The notes beneath the pieces are model-generated. The model ran no database searches, was not told where the DNA came from, and worked only from the letters and a program-made list of their open reading frames with translations. Positions 26,646-34,439 of a DNA stretch of 64,000 nt are shown here, in pieces. Both the position numbers and the translations under genes were made by a program. Source of the stretch: Streptomyces vinaceus (GTDB lineage Bacteria; Actinomycetota; Actinomycetes; Streptomycetales; Streptomycetaceae). Where the stretch lies: the NCBI RefSeq assembly GCF_008704935.1, contig NZ_CP023692.1, forward strand, positions 248,001-312,000. Direction: 5' to 3'. How positions within the stretch are numbered: the stretch's first letter is position 1; every line of letters starts with the position of its first letter.

Positions 26646-28325
26646 TCAGCGGTTCTGCAGGGATTTGACGTTGTCGCCGAAGGTCCAGCCCTTGGAGCCG
26701 TCCCAGTTGACCGACCAGGTCATGAGCCCCTTCAGCGAGCCGCCGTAGGCGTTCCACGCCTGACCGACCAGGCTCGGCGCCATGTGGCCTCCGCCGGCGC
26801 CGGGCTGGGCGGGCAGGCCGGGCACCTGCTTGTCGTAGGGCACCTTGACGGTGGTCCCCTGGATGGTCAGGCCGTTGTTCAGGCACGTGGTCTGCGCGGT
26901 GAAGCCCTGAACCGTGCCGGCCTGGTAGGAATCGCCGGAGCAGCCGTACATGCTGCCGTTGTAGTACTGCATGTTCAGCCACCACAGGCGGCCGTTGTCG
27001 GCGTACTTCTTGATGATCGGCAGGTACGCACCCCAGATCGACCCGTAGGTGACGCTTCCACCGGTGACGTACGCGGTCTCGGGGGCCATCGTGAGGCCGA
27101 AGCCGGCCGGCATCTGCGCGAGGACGCCGTCGATGATGCGGATCAGGTTGGACTGGGAGGCGGACAGCGTGTTGATGTCGCCGCTTCCGGACAGGCCGGT
27201 CTCGATGTCGATGTCTATGCCGTCGAAGTTGTACCTCTTGAGGATCGGGACGACCGTCGCGACGAACTTGTCGGCGACGGTGCTGGAGCTCAGGTCGATG
27301 CCGGCGGCTGCGCCGCCGATCGACATCAGGAGCGTCGCCCCGGCCGCCTTGGCCCGGCACATCTCGGCGGGGGTCGAGACCTTGACTCCGGCGTCCATGC
27401 CGTCCTGCCACAGGACGGTGCCGTCCGAGAGGATCACCGGGAAGGCCGCGTTGATGACGTTGTACCCGTGCGCGGCGATCCGGCTGTCCGTGATGGGGAT
27501 CCAGCCCATGCCGGGGTGGACCCCGTTGGAGGCGCCGTCCCAGTTCTCCCAGTAGCCCTGGAGGACCTTGCCGGACGGCCTGGGCTTCGTCGGGCAGGTG
27601 TCACCCGGCGGAGTGGTGGGCGGCGGGGTGGTGGGCGGGGCGGTCGTCGGCGGCGCCGTCGTCGGTGGGGTGGTGGTCGGCGGGGCGGTCGTCGGTGGGG
27701 TCGTGGTCGGCGGGGCGGTGGTCGGCGGCGGGGTGGTGCCGCCGGGGCCGCTGAGCGACACGTCGTCCGCGTAGTACGCGGGCTGCCCGTACCAGCCGTG
27801 GAGGTAGACGGTGACCGAGGTGGTGTTCGGCCCGGTGGTGAAGGTGAGGCCGAGCTGGCTGTACGAGGGGCTGTTCGGCGTCCACGTGGACGTCGTGCCG
27901 GTGAGGCCGGAGCCGGTGGCGCCCAGGTAGACGTAGCTGCCCTGGACGTAGGCGCTCAGGGAGTACTGGGAGTTGGGCTGCACGCTGACGGTCTGGCTGC
28001 ACTGGGCGGTGTCCTGGCCGGTCGGCGCCGCCTTGAGCGCGGAGGCGCCGGAGCGGACCGGACTGCCGACGGCCGCGGCGCCGCCTCCGGCGCACGTCCA
28101 GTCGGTCAGCCCGTTCTCGAAGCCGGAGTTGGCCACGAGGTTGGCCGGGGCGGCCCCGGCCGAGACGGAGCCGGCCACCGCGAGGCCGGTCGCGATGACG
28201 GCGACCGCGCTGACCGCGGCGAGTACGCGCCTGAGGACGGCCGGTCCCGGCGGGGTCCGGTCCGGTCCGGGGCGAGGGGGGAGACCGCCCGGCGGGCGTG
28301 AAGTACGCGACCTACGACGGATCAT
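26646..28325 (-). CDS. Secreted family 18 chitinase with N-terminal carbohydrate-binding module
   Basis: A 559-residue extracellular enzyme. A basic N-terminus and hydrophobic helix form a signal peptide ending near AGAAPANL (about residue 48). A carbohydrate-binding module (about 49-180, NLVANSGFENGLTDWTC...YYADDVSLSG) and a Thr-Pro linker of about 50 residues follow. The GH18 catalytic domain carries YNFDGIDIDIETG, the DxxDxDxE motif with the catalytic Glu near residue 370. It should hydrolyse chitin. GGGAG lies six bases before the ATG. A DasR-type site lies 134 bases upstream of the start, which supports control by N-acetylglucosamine status. Confidence 0.93.
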   Translation of the reverse strand: MIRRRSRTSRPPGGLPPRPGPDRTPPGPAVLRRVLAAVSAVAVIATGLAVAGSVSAGAAPANLVANSGFENGLTDWTCAGGGAAAVGSPVRSGASALKAAPTGQDTAQCSQTVSVQPNSQYSLSAYVQGSYVYLGATGSGLTGTTSTWTPNSPSYSQLGLTFTTGPNTTSVTVYLHGWYGQPAYYADDVSLSGPGGTTPPPTTAPPTTTPPTTAPPTTTPPTTAPPTTAPPTTPPPTTPPGDTCPTKPRPSGKVLQGYWENWDGASNGVHPGMGWIPITDSRIAAHGYNVINAAFPVILSDGTVLWQDGMDAGVKVSTPAEMCRAKAAGATLLMSIGGAAAGIDLSSSTVADKFVATVVPILKRYNFDGIDIDIETGLSGSGDINTLSASQSNLIRIIDGVLAQMPAGFGLTMAPETAYVTGGSVTYGSIWGAYLPIIKKYADNGRLWWLNMQYYNGSMYGCSGDSYQAGTVQGFTAQTTCLNNGLTIQGTTVKVPYDKQVPGLPAQPGAGGGHMAPSLVGQAWNAYGGSLKGLMTWSVNWDGSKGWTFGDNVKSLQNR

Positions 28326-28456
28326 GTGGTGCTCCCTTCCCGCCGAAGTGTCATGGGCATGACGATACGTGGGGGCATGACGCCCGGCTGGGGTGAGGTG
28401 GGGACATGGGGGGACTGCGCCGGACCGGATCGTAGGAGCGCCGGAAAGCCCCGTCA

Positions 28457-28472
28457 ATAGGTCTGGACCAAT
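28457..28472 (-). promoter_or_regulatory. DasR-type operator (dre) upstream of the chitinase
   Basis: On the minus strand the site reads ATTGGTCCAGACCTAT. The central TGGTCCAGACCT equals the 12-base repeat known from Streptomyces chitinase promoters, and 12 of 16 positions match the DasR element consensus. Only one copy was found. Confidence 0.72.
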
Positions 28473-28506
28473 GACCCGCGATTTCGCGGCGACCCGAGGC
28501 CGGACA

Positions 28507-28554
28507 AGGGGTGCACAATCGTTTACCGTGGGGGGTGAACGGTTGTGCACCCCT
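28507..28554. promoter_or_regulatory. 48-bp near-perfect palindrome upstream of the MFS-TetR operon
   Basis: Arms of 21 bases (28507-28527 and 28534-28554) with a 6-base centre. Nineteen positions are complementary and the other two are G-T pairs. The outer 12 bases (AGGGGTGCACAA) are perfect. It lies 35 bases before the MFS start and is a likely operator for the TetR repressor encoded by the second gene. Confidence 0.7.
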
Positions 28555-28588
28555 GGGTGTCCAGCCCCCTCCGCACCCCTGGAGCACC

Positions 28589-30148
28589 ATGGCCCCCGCG
28601 ATACCGGCACCCGGCCCGGCCCCCGACGACCGAGCCGCCCTCTCCCCCGCCCCCGGCACCCCCCGCAGCCGTCGCCCCGGGCTCGTCATGCCCGTCCTCG
28701 CCTTCTGCGGCATGGTCGTCGCCGTCATGCAGACCCTCGTGGTCCCGCTGCTGCCGCACGTCCCCGACCTGACGGGGGCGAGCCCGGGCGCCGCGGGCTG
28801 GCTGGTCACCATCACGCTGCTGACCGGCGCGGTCTTCACCCCCGTGCTCGGCCGCGTCGGTGACATGTACGGAAAGCGGCGCGTGCTGCTGGCCTCGCTG
28901 GGCGTGCTCACCGCCGGCTCCGTGCTGTGCGCGGTCAGCTCCGACATCGGCGTCCTCATCACCGGCCGGGCCCTGCAGGGAGCGGCGCTCGCGGTCATCC
29001 CCCTGGGCATCAGCATCATCCGCGACGAGCTGCCGGCCGAGCGGGTGCTCTCCGCCATAGCACTCATGAGCTCGACGCTCGGCATCGGTGCGGCCATCGG
29101 CCTGCCCGTCGCCGCGGTGGTCATGGAGAACTTCGACTGGCACACCATGTTCTGGGCGTCGGCGGCGCTCGGCCTCCTCGACCTGGTGCTGGTGCTGTGG
29201 ATAGTCCCCGAGTCCCCGGTGCGTTCGTACGGCCGCTTCGACCTCCCCGGCACCCTGGGGCTGACCGCCACCCTCGTCGGGCTGCTGCTCGCCATCACCC
29301 AGGGCTCGGACTGGGGCTGGAGCTCCCCCCGCACGCTCGGCCTCCTCGGCGCCTCCGTGGCCGTGGGCCTGCTGTGGGGCTGGTACGAGCTGCGCACCGA
29401 CTCCCCGATGGTCGACCTGCGGGTCTCCGCCCGGCCCGCCGTCCTGCTCACCAACGTGGCCGCGCTGCTGATCGGCTTCGCGTTCTACGCGAACTCCCTG
29501 GTCACCGGGCAGATGGTGCAGGAGCCCACCAGCACCGGGTACGGCCTCGGCGCGTCCATCGTGGTGAGCGGCCTGTGCCTGCTGCCGGGCGGCCTGGCCA
29601 TGGTGGCCCTCTCCCCCGTCTCGGCACGGATCTCGGCCGCCTACGGGCCGCGCACCGCGCTCGCGCTGGCCTCCGTCGTCATGGCCGTGGGCTACGCGGT
29701 CCGCTTCTTCACCAGCCACAGCCTGTGGCTGATCGTGGCCGGCGCCACGGTCGTGGCCTCGGGCACCGCCATCGCGTATTCGGCGCTGCCCGCGCTCGTC
29801 ATGCGGGCCGTACCGGTGGGCGAGACGGCCGCGGCCAACGGTCTCAACACCCTGATGCGCTCGGTCGGCCAGGCCTGTTGCAGCGCCGTCGTCGCCGCCG
29901 TGCTGGCCCACGTGACCTTCGTCGTCGGCGGGCGCACGGCACCGACCCTGCACGCCTACCTGCTCATCTTCCTGATCGCCGGGGGGACGGCGCTCGCCGC
30001 CCTCGTCGCCACGCTGTTCCTGCCGTCGGACCGTTCGTCCAAGCGGTCGCCGGGCCGCCGCGGGGGCGGCCGTGGTCCGCTGCGCGGCCGCGCGGGCGGT
30101 ACGGTCACGGTGTCAGCGTCCGTGACCGCCGCCCGGGAGAGCGCATGA
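28589..30148 (+). CDS. MFS transporter (drug-efflux type)
   Basis: A 519-residue membrane protein with an N-terminal Pro-rich cytoplasmic tail and about 14 transmembrane helices. Typical motifs are LVMPVLAFCGMVVAVMQTLVVPLLPHVP in helix 1 and GRVGDMYGKRRVLLASL after helix 2, which is motif A (G-x-x-x-D-x-x-G-R/K-R). The C-terminus is basic. ATG at 28589 has GGAG four bases upstream. Its stop overlaps the TetR start by ATGA, so exporter and repressor are co-translated. The substrate is unknown and is probably also the inducer. A 48-base palindrome covers the promoter region. Confidence 0.87.
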   Translation: MAPAIPAPGPAPDDRAALSPAPGTPRSRRPGLVMPVLAFCGMVVAVMQTLVVPLLPHVPDLTGASPGAAGWLVTITLLTGAVFTPVLGRVGDMYGKRRVLLASLGVLTAGSVLCAVSSDIGVLITGRALQGAALAVIPLGISIIRDELPAERVLSAIALMSSTLGIGAAIGLPVAAVVMENFDWHTMFWASAALGLLDLVLVLWIVPESPVRSYGRFDLPGTLGLTATLVGLLLAITQGSDWGWSSPRTLGLLGASVAVGLLWGWYELRTDSPMVDLRVSARPAVLLTNVAALLIGFAFYANSLVTGQMVQEPTSTGYGLGASIVVSGLCLLPGGLAMVALSPVSARISAAYGPRTALALASVVMAVGYAVRFFTSHSLWLIVAGATVVASGTAIAYSALPALVMRAVPVGETAAANGLNTLMRSVGQACCSAVVAAVLAHVTFVVGGRTAPTLHAYLLIFLIAGGTALAALVATLFLPSDRSSKRSPGRRGGGRGPLRGRAGGTVTVSASVTAARESA

Positions 30149-30780
30149 GCAGCACCGAGGACTCCCTCACCGCCGTGCCCGCCACGGCTGGTGCGGGAAC
30201 GGGCGGGGAGGCGAGTGGGGAGGCTGCCGCCGAGACCGCCGCCGAGACGGGACGCGAGGCCATCGTCCGCGCCGCCCGCCGCGCGTTCACGCTGCGGCCG
30301 TACGCCGAGGTCACGATGCGCGGGATCGCGGCCGACGCCGGGGTGAGCCCCTCGCTGATCGTCAAACGCTTCGGCAGCAAGGAAGCCCTCTTCAACACGG
30401 TCGTCGACTTCCGGGCGGCCGCCGACGAACTGTTCGCCGCCCCGCGCCCCGGCCTCGGCCGGCACCTGGTCCTGACGATGGTCGACCTGCGGGACCGGCT
30501 GCGCGGGGACCCGCTGCTGCGGGTCGTGTTCTCCCTGGGCATCGAGGACGAGCGCACCCTGCTGCGGGCGCGTTTCCGCGAGCAGGTCACCGACCGGCTG
30601 GCCACCTCCCTGACGGGGCCGGACGCGCAGCTGCGGGCCGAGCTGATCGCCGGTCAGCTGCTGGGCCTCGGGGCCACCCTGAGCCTGCACCGCCCCGACG
30701 GCGCCGGCTCCCACGCCGGCCCCGAACGCCTGGCGGACCTCTACGCCCCCGGCCTCCAGCGCCTCATCGACGGAGCCTGA
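30145..30780 (+). CDS. TetR family transcriptional repressor
   Basis: A 211-residue regulator. The N-terminal 35 residues are Ala/Glu-rich and disordered. The TetR helix-turn-helix follows at about 36-85 (GREAIVRAARRAFTLRPYAEVTMRGIAADAGVSPSLIVKRFGSKEALF). The C-terminal ligand domain is helical. It is coupled to the MFS gene and likely represses it through the palindrome at 28507-28554. Its last 17 bases overlap the end of the convergent WD40 gene of the peptide operon, so transcription of the two units meets head-on. Confidence 0.85.
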   Translation: MSSTEDSLTAVPATAGAGTGGEASGEAAAETAAETGREAIVRAARRAFTLRPYAEVTMRGIAADAGVSPSLIVKRFGSKEALFNTVVDFRAAADELFAAPRPGLGRHLVLTMVDLRDRLRGDPLLRVVFSLGIEDERTLLRARFREQVTDRLATSLTGPDAQLRAELIAGQLLGLGATLSLHRPDGAGSHAGPERLADLYAPGLQRLIDGA

Positions 30781-32476
30781 GGACGTCGCCCCGGTCCGCC
30801 GGGACCGGGTACACCGAGCCGTCGTACGAGGCCGCGAGGAAGGTGTCCGCCTCCGGCGCGTAGTGGAGGGCGGAGATGCCGGCGGTGGTCGGCTTGCCGA
30901 CGTACGGCCAGGTCCCGGTGCGGGTGTCGTAGACGGCGACCGTGCCCCCGTAGGAGCCGGTGGCCACCAAGGCCCCGTCGGCGGAGGCCGCGACGCACTT
31001 GACGGAGTGGTCGTGCGGGGTGGGCACGGCCGTCGCGCCCTCGCCGTCCCACAGCCTCAGGAGCAGGTCGCGGCTGACGCTGGCGAAGCGGCCGCCCGGC
31101 AGCGGTGCGCAGCCGTTGGCGATCCGGGTGTGCGCCTCCTCCACGCGGGCGGTCTCCTCAAGGGTGCGGGTGCTGAACCAGCTCGCCGAGGCGTCCGCGC
31201 ACACCGCGAAGATGCTCTCGCCGGAGACGGCCAGCCCCTTCACCGCGTTGGCGAGCAGCGGGAGCGTCGCCACGTGCTCGACCGTCCCGTCCGCCCGTAC
31301 GGCGAAGACGAGGCCCTCGCCCGTGTAGGCGCCCACGACGACGTGCGGTACGCCGTCGCGCTGGAAGGCGGCCGCGCAGTTCAGCGGGGAGCGGTGCTGG
31401 TGGAGCGTCTCGCCCGTGTCGGCGTCGAAGACCCGGCCCAGTTGCCCGCCGGTGAGCACCCGGCCGCCCACGGGGACCAGGAAGTTGCACAGGCTGTCCG
31501 GGCGTCCGCCCTCGGCCCCGTCGACGCGGACGACGCCCGCGTCCCCGACGGTGTAGGTGCGCCCGTCCGGCAGGGTGGTGACGGCGTTCACGCAGCGGGT
31601 GCCCTCCACCAGGTCCAGGTTCCAGGTCGCGGAGGCGGTGTCGTACGTCGCGTACGTGGAGCCGAAGGTGGCGAAGGCGAGGGTGTGGTCGTCGAGGAAG
31701 GCGCAGGAGCGGGCCCAGATCTCGGCGGGGAACTCGGCGGTGTGCAGCGGACGCAGTCCCTCGGCGGTGTCCCAGACGCGCAGGGAGCGGTCGTAGCTGA
31801 GGCTGACGAGGGCGCCGGTCGCGGAGTTGAGGACGAGGCGCTTGATGCCGGCGTCGTGGGCCGGGAAGTACTCGGTCGCGCCGTCCTCGATGCGGATGAT
31901 GGCGCCGTCGTCGTTGCCGGCGAAGACCACACCGCCGCGTGTGATCGCGATGGTGTCCGTCTCGACGCCGTCGAGGTCGATGTCGGCGGTCATCTCGCCG
32001 GTGGCGAGCGACCAGCGCTTGATCGTCCCGTCGTCGCTGGAGGAGATCAGCTCGCCGGTGGCGGGCAGCCACTCGACGGAGATCACGTCGGCGGTGTGGC
32101 CCTCGAAGCGGCGGACCACGGCGCCCGTGAAGTCGTAGACGCGGACCGTGTGGTCGCGGGAGGCGGTGGCGACCAGTTCCCGCTCCGGGTGGAAGACGGA
32201 CATCTCCACGTCGTCCTTCTGGTCTCCCAGCACCGCGCGCAGGCGCAGGTCGGGGACCGACCACAGGCGCGCGGTGTAGTCGCTGGAGGAGGTGACGAGC
32301 AGCGAGCCGTCCGGGCTGAACGCGACCTGGTTGACCAGATGGTCGTGGACGCCGCGGGCCAGGAACGTGTGCTCGGCGGCGTCCCAGAGGATGACCTGGT
32401 TGTCGTAACCGGCGGTGGCCACGTAGCGGTCACCGAAGGTGGCGACCCCGCTGATCGGGCCCTGGTGCTTGATCAC
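30764..32476 (-). CDS. WD40 beta-propeller protein (ToxC-like position)
   Basis: A 570-residue soluble protein made of WD40-type repeats throughout, for example GDRYVATAGYDNQVILWDAA, DGSLLVTSSSDYTARLWSVP, ERELVATASRDHTVRVYDF, TGELISSSDDGTIKRWSL and SADGALVATGSYGGTVAVYDTR. That gives about 13 blades, enough for two propellers. No signal peptide or enzyme domain is seen. The GTG start overlaps the stop of GTP cyclohydrolase II (GTGA), with GGAGAAG eight bases upstream. In toxoflavin clusters a WD-repeat protein (ToxC) also follows a GTP cyclohydrolase II (ToxB). It is the last gene of the peptide operon. Confidence 0.82.
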   Translation of the reverse strand: MIKHQGPISGVATFGDRYVATAGYDNQVILWDAAEHTFLARGVHDHLVNQVAFSPDGSLLVTSSSDYTARLWSVPDLRLRAVLGDQKDDVEMSVFHPERELVATASRDHTVRVYDFTGAVVRRFEGHTADVISVEWLPATGELISSSDDGTIKRWSLATGEMTADIDLDGVETDTIAITRGGVVFAGNDDGAIIRIEDGATEYFPAHDAGIKRLVLNSATGALVSLSYDRSLRVWDTAEGLRPLHTAEFPAEIWARSCAFLDDHTLAFATFGSTYATYDTASATWNLDLVEGTRCVNAVTTLPDGRTYTVGDAGVVRVDGAEGGRPDSLCNFLVPVGGRVLTGGQLGRVFDADTGETLHQHRSPLNCAAAFQRDGVPHVVVGAYTGEGLVFAVRADGTVEHVATLPLLANAVKGLAVSGESIFAVCADASASWFSTRTLEETARVEEAHTRIANGCAPLPGGRFASVSRDLLLRLWDGEGATAVPTPHDHSVKCVAASADGALVATGSYGGTVAVYDTRTGTWPYVGKPTTAGISALHYAPEADTFLAASYDGSVYPVPADRGDVLRLRR

Positions 32477-33144
32477 GCGATCTTCTCCTTCAAGCTGATG
32501 GTGTGCAGCGTCTTGTCGGCCTTCGCCGTGAGGTAAGAGATGTTGTGGGGGTTGGCGAACACCCCCGTCCGCACGGTGTTGCGGACGGCGATGCCGTGCC
32601 GGGTCAACTGGCCGCACTTGTCGGGGTTGTTCGTGAGCAGATCGACCTCGGTGATCCCGAGCGTCCGCAGCATCTGCGCCGCGGCCGTGTAGTCCCGCAG
32701 GTCGTCGCCGAGGCCGAGGGCGCGATTGGCCTCGTACGTGTCCAGGCCGTCGTCCTGGAGCCGGTAGGCGTCGAGCTTGTTGTAGAGGCCGATGCCGCGC
32801 CCCTCCTGCCGCAGGTAGAGCAGCACCCCGCCGACGCCCTCGATCATCCGCAGCGCCTCGTGCAGCTGCGGGCCGCAGTCGCACCGGGCGGATCCGAACA
32901 CGTCACCGGTCAGGCACTCCGAGTGGAGGCGGACCAGGGGGACTCCGTCGGCCGGGCGGACACCGAGTTCGAGGGCCAGGTGCTCCTTGCCGTCGGCCAG
33001 TCCGTCGAAGGTCGTCACCCGCGCGTCGAACTGGGGTCCGGTCCCGGAGCCGATCGGGACGCGCACCTCGGAGCGCACCGTGGCACGGGACCGGAGGGGT
33101 CCGAGGCGGACGGCCGCGCGGGATGTTCCGGTTACTTCTTGCAT
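32473..33144 (-). CDS. ribA: GTP cyclohydrolase II
   Basis: A 223-residue stand-alone enzyme. The zinc ligands appear as C-x10-C-x-C (SECLTGDVFGSARCDCGPQL, near residue 75). RQEGRGIGLYNKLDAYRLQD near 112 holds the catalytic Arg and Tyr region, and DLLTNNPDK near 166 follows. It opens the imidazole ring of GTP to give formate, pyrophosphate and a diaminopyrimidine phosphate. That is the first step of riboflavin and toxoflavin synthesis. No ribB, ribD, ribE or ribH gene lies nearby, which argues for a dedicated role in this operon. AGGAGG lies seven bases upstream. The start overlaps the MFS stop by 13 bases. Confidence 0.92.
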   Translation of the reverse strand: MQEVTGTSRAAVRLGPLRSRATVRSEVRVPIGSGTGPQFDARVTTFDGLADGKEHLALELGVRPADGVPLVRLHSECLTGDVFGSARCDCGPQLHEALRMIEGVGGVLLYLRQEGRGIGLYNKLDAYRLQDDGLDTYEANRALGLGDDLRDYTAAAQMLRTLGITEVDLLTNNPDKCGQLTRHGIAVRNTVRTGVFANPHNISYLTAKADKTLHTISLKEKIA

Positions 33145-34439
33145 GGTGGTTCCTCCTGGACGTTCGATGCGGGGGCGACCGGCGCGGACGGCCGGGCCCA
33201 GTCCGTGCGGCCGCGCCTCAGGTACCAGAGGGCGGAGCACGCGCCGAGACCCAGCACGAGGAAGGTCCCCCGTGCTCCGACGGTCTCGGTCAGCGCCGGG
33301 GTGACGGCGGGCGAGAGCAGCGCGGCGCCGCCGGTGATGAGCCACATCAGCCCCGAGGCGCGGCCCAGCACCGGGCCGGGCAGGTACTTGACCCGCATCA
33401 TCACGACGGTGCTCAGGACGGCGCCCTCGCCGAGCGCGCCGAGCGCGACCGCCGCGAGGAACACCTGCCACCACGGGAGCGCGAGGAGCAGCAGCGACAG
33501 GCCGCAGGCCGTCATGCCCAGCGTCAGGGAGATCCGCGGGCGGATCCGCTTGCGCTGGGCGACGAGCAGGTTGCCGGCGAGCATGCACGCGTTCATCAGG
33601 GTGACGACGGCGCTCACGGAGCGGTCGGAGAGGTGCCAGGTGTGGCCCAGCGAGTAGACGACCAGGGCCTGGAAGCCCGCGCCACAGGTGACGGCGAGCA
33701 CCACCTGCACGATGAGCATGTCGAGGACGCGGCGGTCCGCGACGATCGCCTTCCAGCCCTCGGAGAGCTTCCAGTTGCGGCCCGCGCCCGGGGCGCCCGG
33801 CAGGACGCGGGGCGGGTGCACCCCCATCGCCCAGACGGCGACCGGCGCGAAGAAGGTGGCCAGGTTGAGCCACAGCAGACCCTCGTAGCCCAGGAAGGGC
33901 AGGCACAGGGAGAAGACCACGGGGCCGACGAGGGTGGCGGCGAAGAAGAGGCTGTTGAGCGTCCCTCGCGCACGCACCGGGCAGTCGGGGAACATCCCCG
34001 GCACTCCGGTCATCCAGCCCGTCCGGTACGCGGCTCCGCCGATCGCGACGAGCAGCGCGCAGACGAAGAGCGCGGTCGTGGTGGGCGCGCCCGCGTGCAG
34101 GACGAGGTTCATCACCAGGGCCGCGGCCGCCTGCAGCAGCAGACCCGGTACGACCAGCGCCCGCGGTCCCCACCGGTCGGCCGCCCAGCCCAGGGAGGGT
34201 GCGAGGAGCATGCCGAGGGGGACCGCGGCGGCCAGCAGGGTCATGACGGCGAGCGAGCCGGTCAGCCGGTAGGCGAGCAGCGGCAACGCCGTGGCGTACA
34301 TCGCCTCGCCGATGTTGTTGAGGGCGTTTCCCGCGGCGAACACGGTGAACCGCGGGTTCTGGAAGGGCGAGGGTTCGACCACCGCATCCGAACCGGGGCC
34401 GGGTCCGGCCTTGGGCGTGGTGGCCGCGGGAGGGCTCAT
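33132..34439 (-). CDS. MFS transporter of the peptide operon
   Basis: A 435-residue membrane protein with about 12 transmembrane helices. NPRFTVFAAGNALNNIGEAMYATALPLLAY is helix 1 and LGWAADRWGPRALVVPG is the motif-A-like loop after helix 2. It resembles MFS exporters of the enterobactin/macrolide-efflux class. The ATG overlaps the stop of the upstream propeller gene (ATGA). The gene ends in TAA, uncommon in this genome type, inside the ribosome-binding region of ribA. In this setting it is the obvious candidate to export the product of the operon or to give self-resistance; that is inference. Confidence 0.85.
   Translation of the reverse strand: MSPPAATTPKAGPGPGSDAVVEPSPFQNPRFTVFAAGNALNNIGEAMYATALPLLAYRLTGSLAVMTLLAAAVPLGMLLAPSLGWAADRWGPRALVVPGLLLQAAAALVMNLVLHAGAPTTTALFVCALLVAIGGAAYRTGWMTGVPGMFPDCPVRARGTLNSLFFAATLVGPVVFSLCLPFLGYEGLLWLNLATFFAPVAVWAMGVHPPRVLPGAPGAGRNWKLSEGWKAIVADRRVLDMLIVQVVLAVTCGAGFQALVVYSLGHTWHLSDRSVSAVVTLMNACMLAGNLLVAQRKRIRPRISLTLGMTACGLSLLLLALPWWQVFLAAVALGALGEGAVLSTVVMMRVKYLPGPVLGRASGLMWLITGGAALLSPAVTPALTETVGARGTFLVLGLGACSALWYLRRGRTDWARPSAPVAPASNVQEEPPCKK

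Noticed and set aside
27601..27760. Dense short repeats resembling a repeat array
   Set aside because: They encode the Thr-Pro linker of the chitinase in frame. There are no spacers of constant length, so it is not a CRISPR array.
32473..33144. Treating the GTP cyclohydrolase II as part of a riboflavin operon
   Set aside because: No other rib gene lies nearby and no FMN-riboswitch-like leader was seen; it is embedded by overlaps in an operon of different content.
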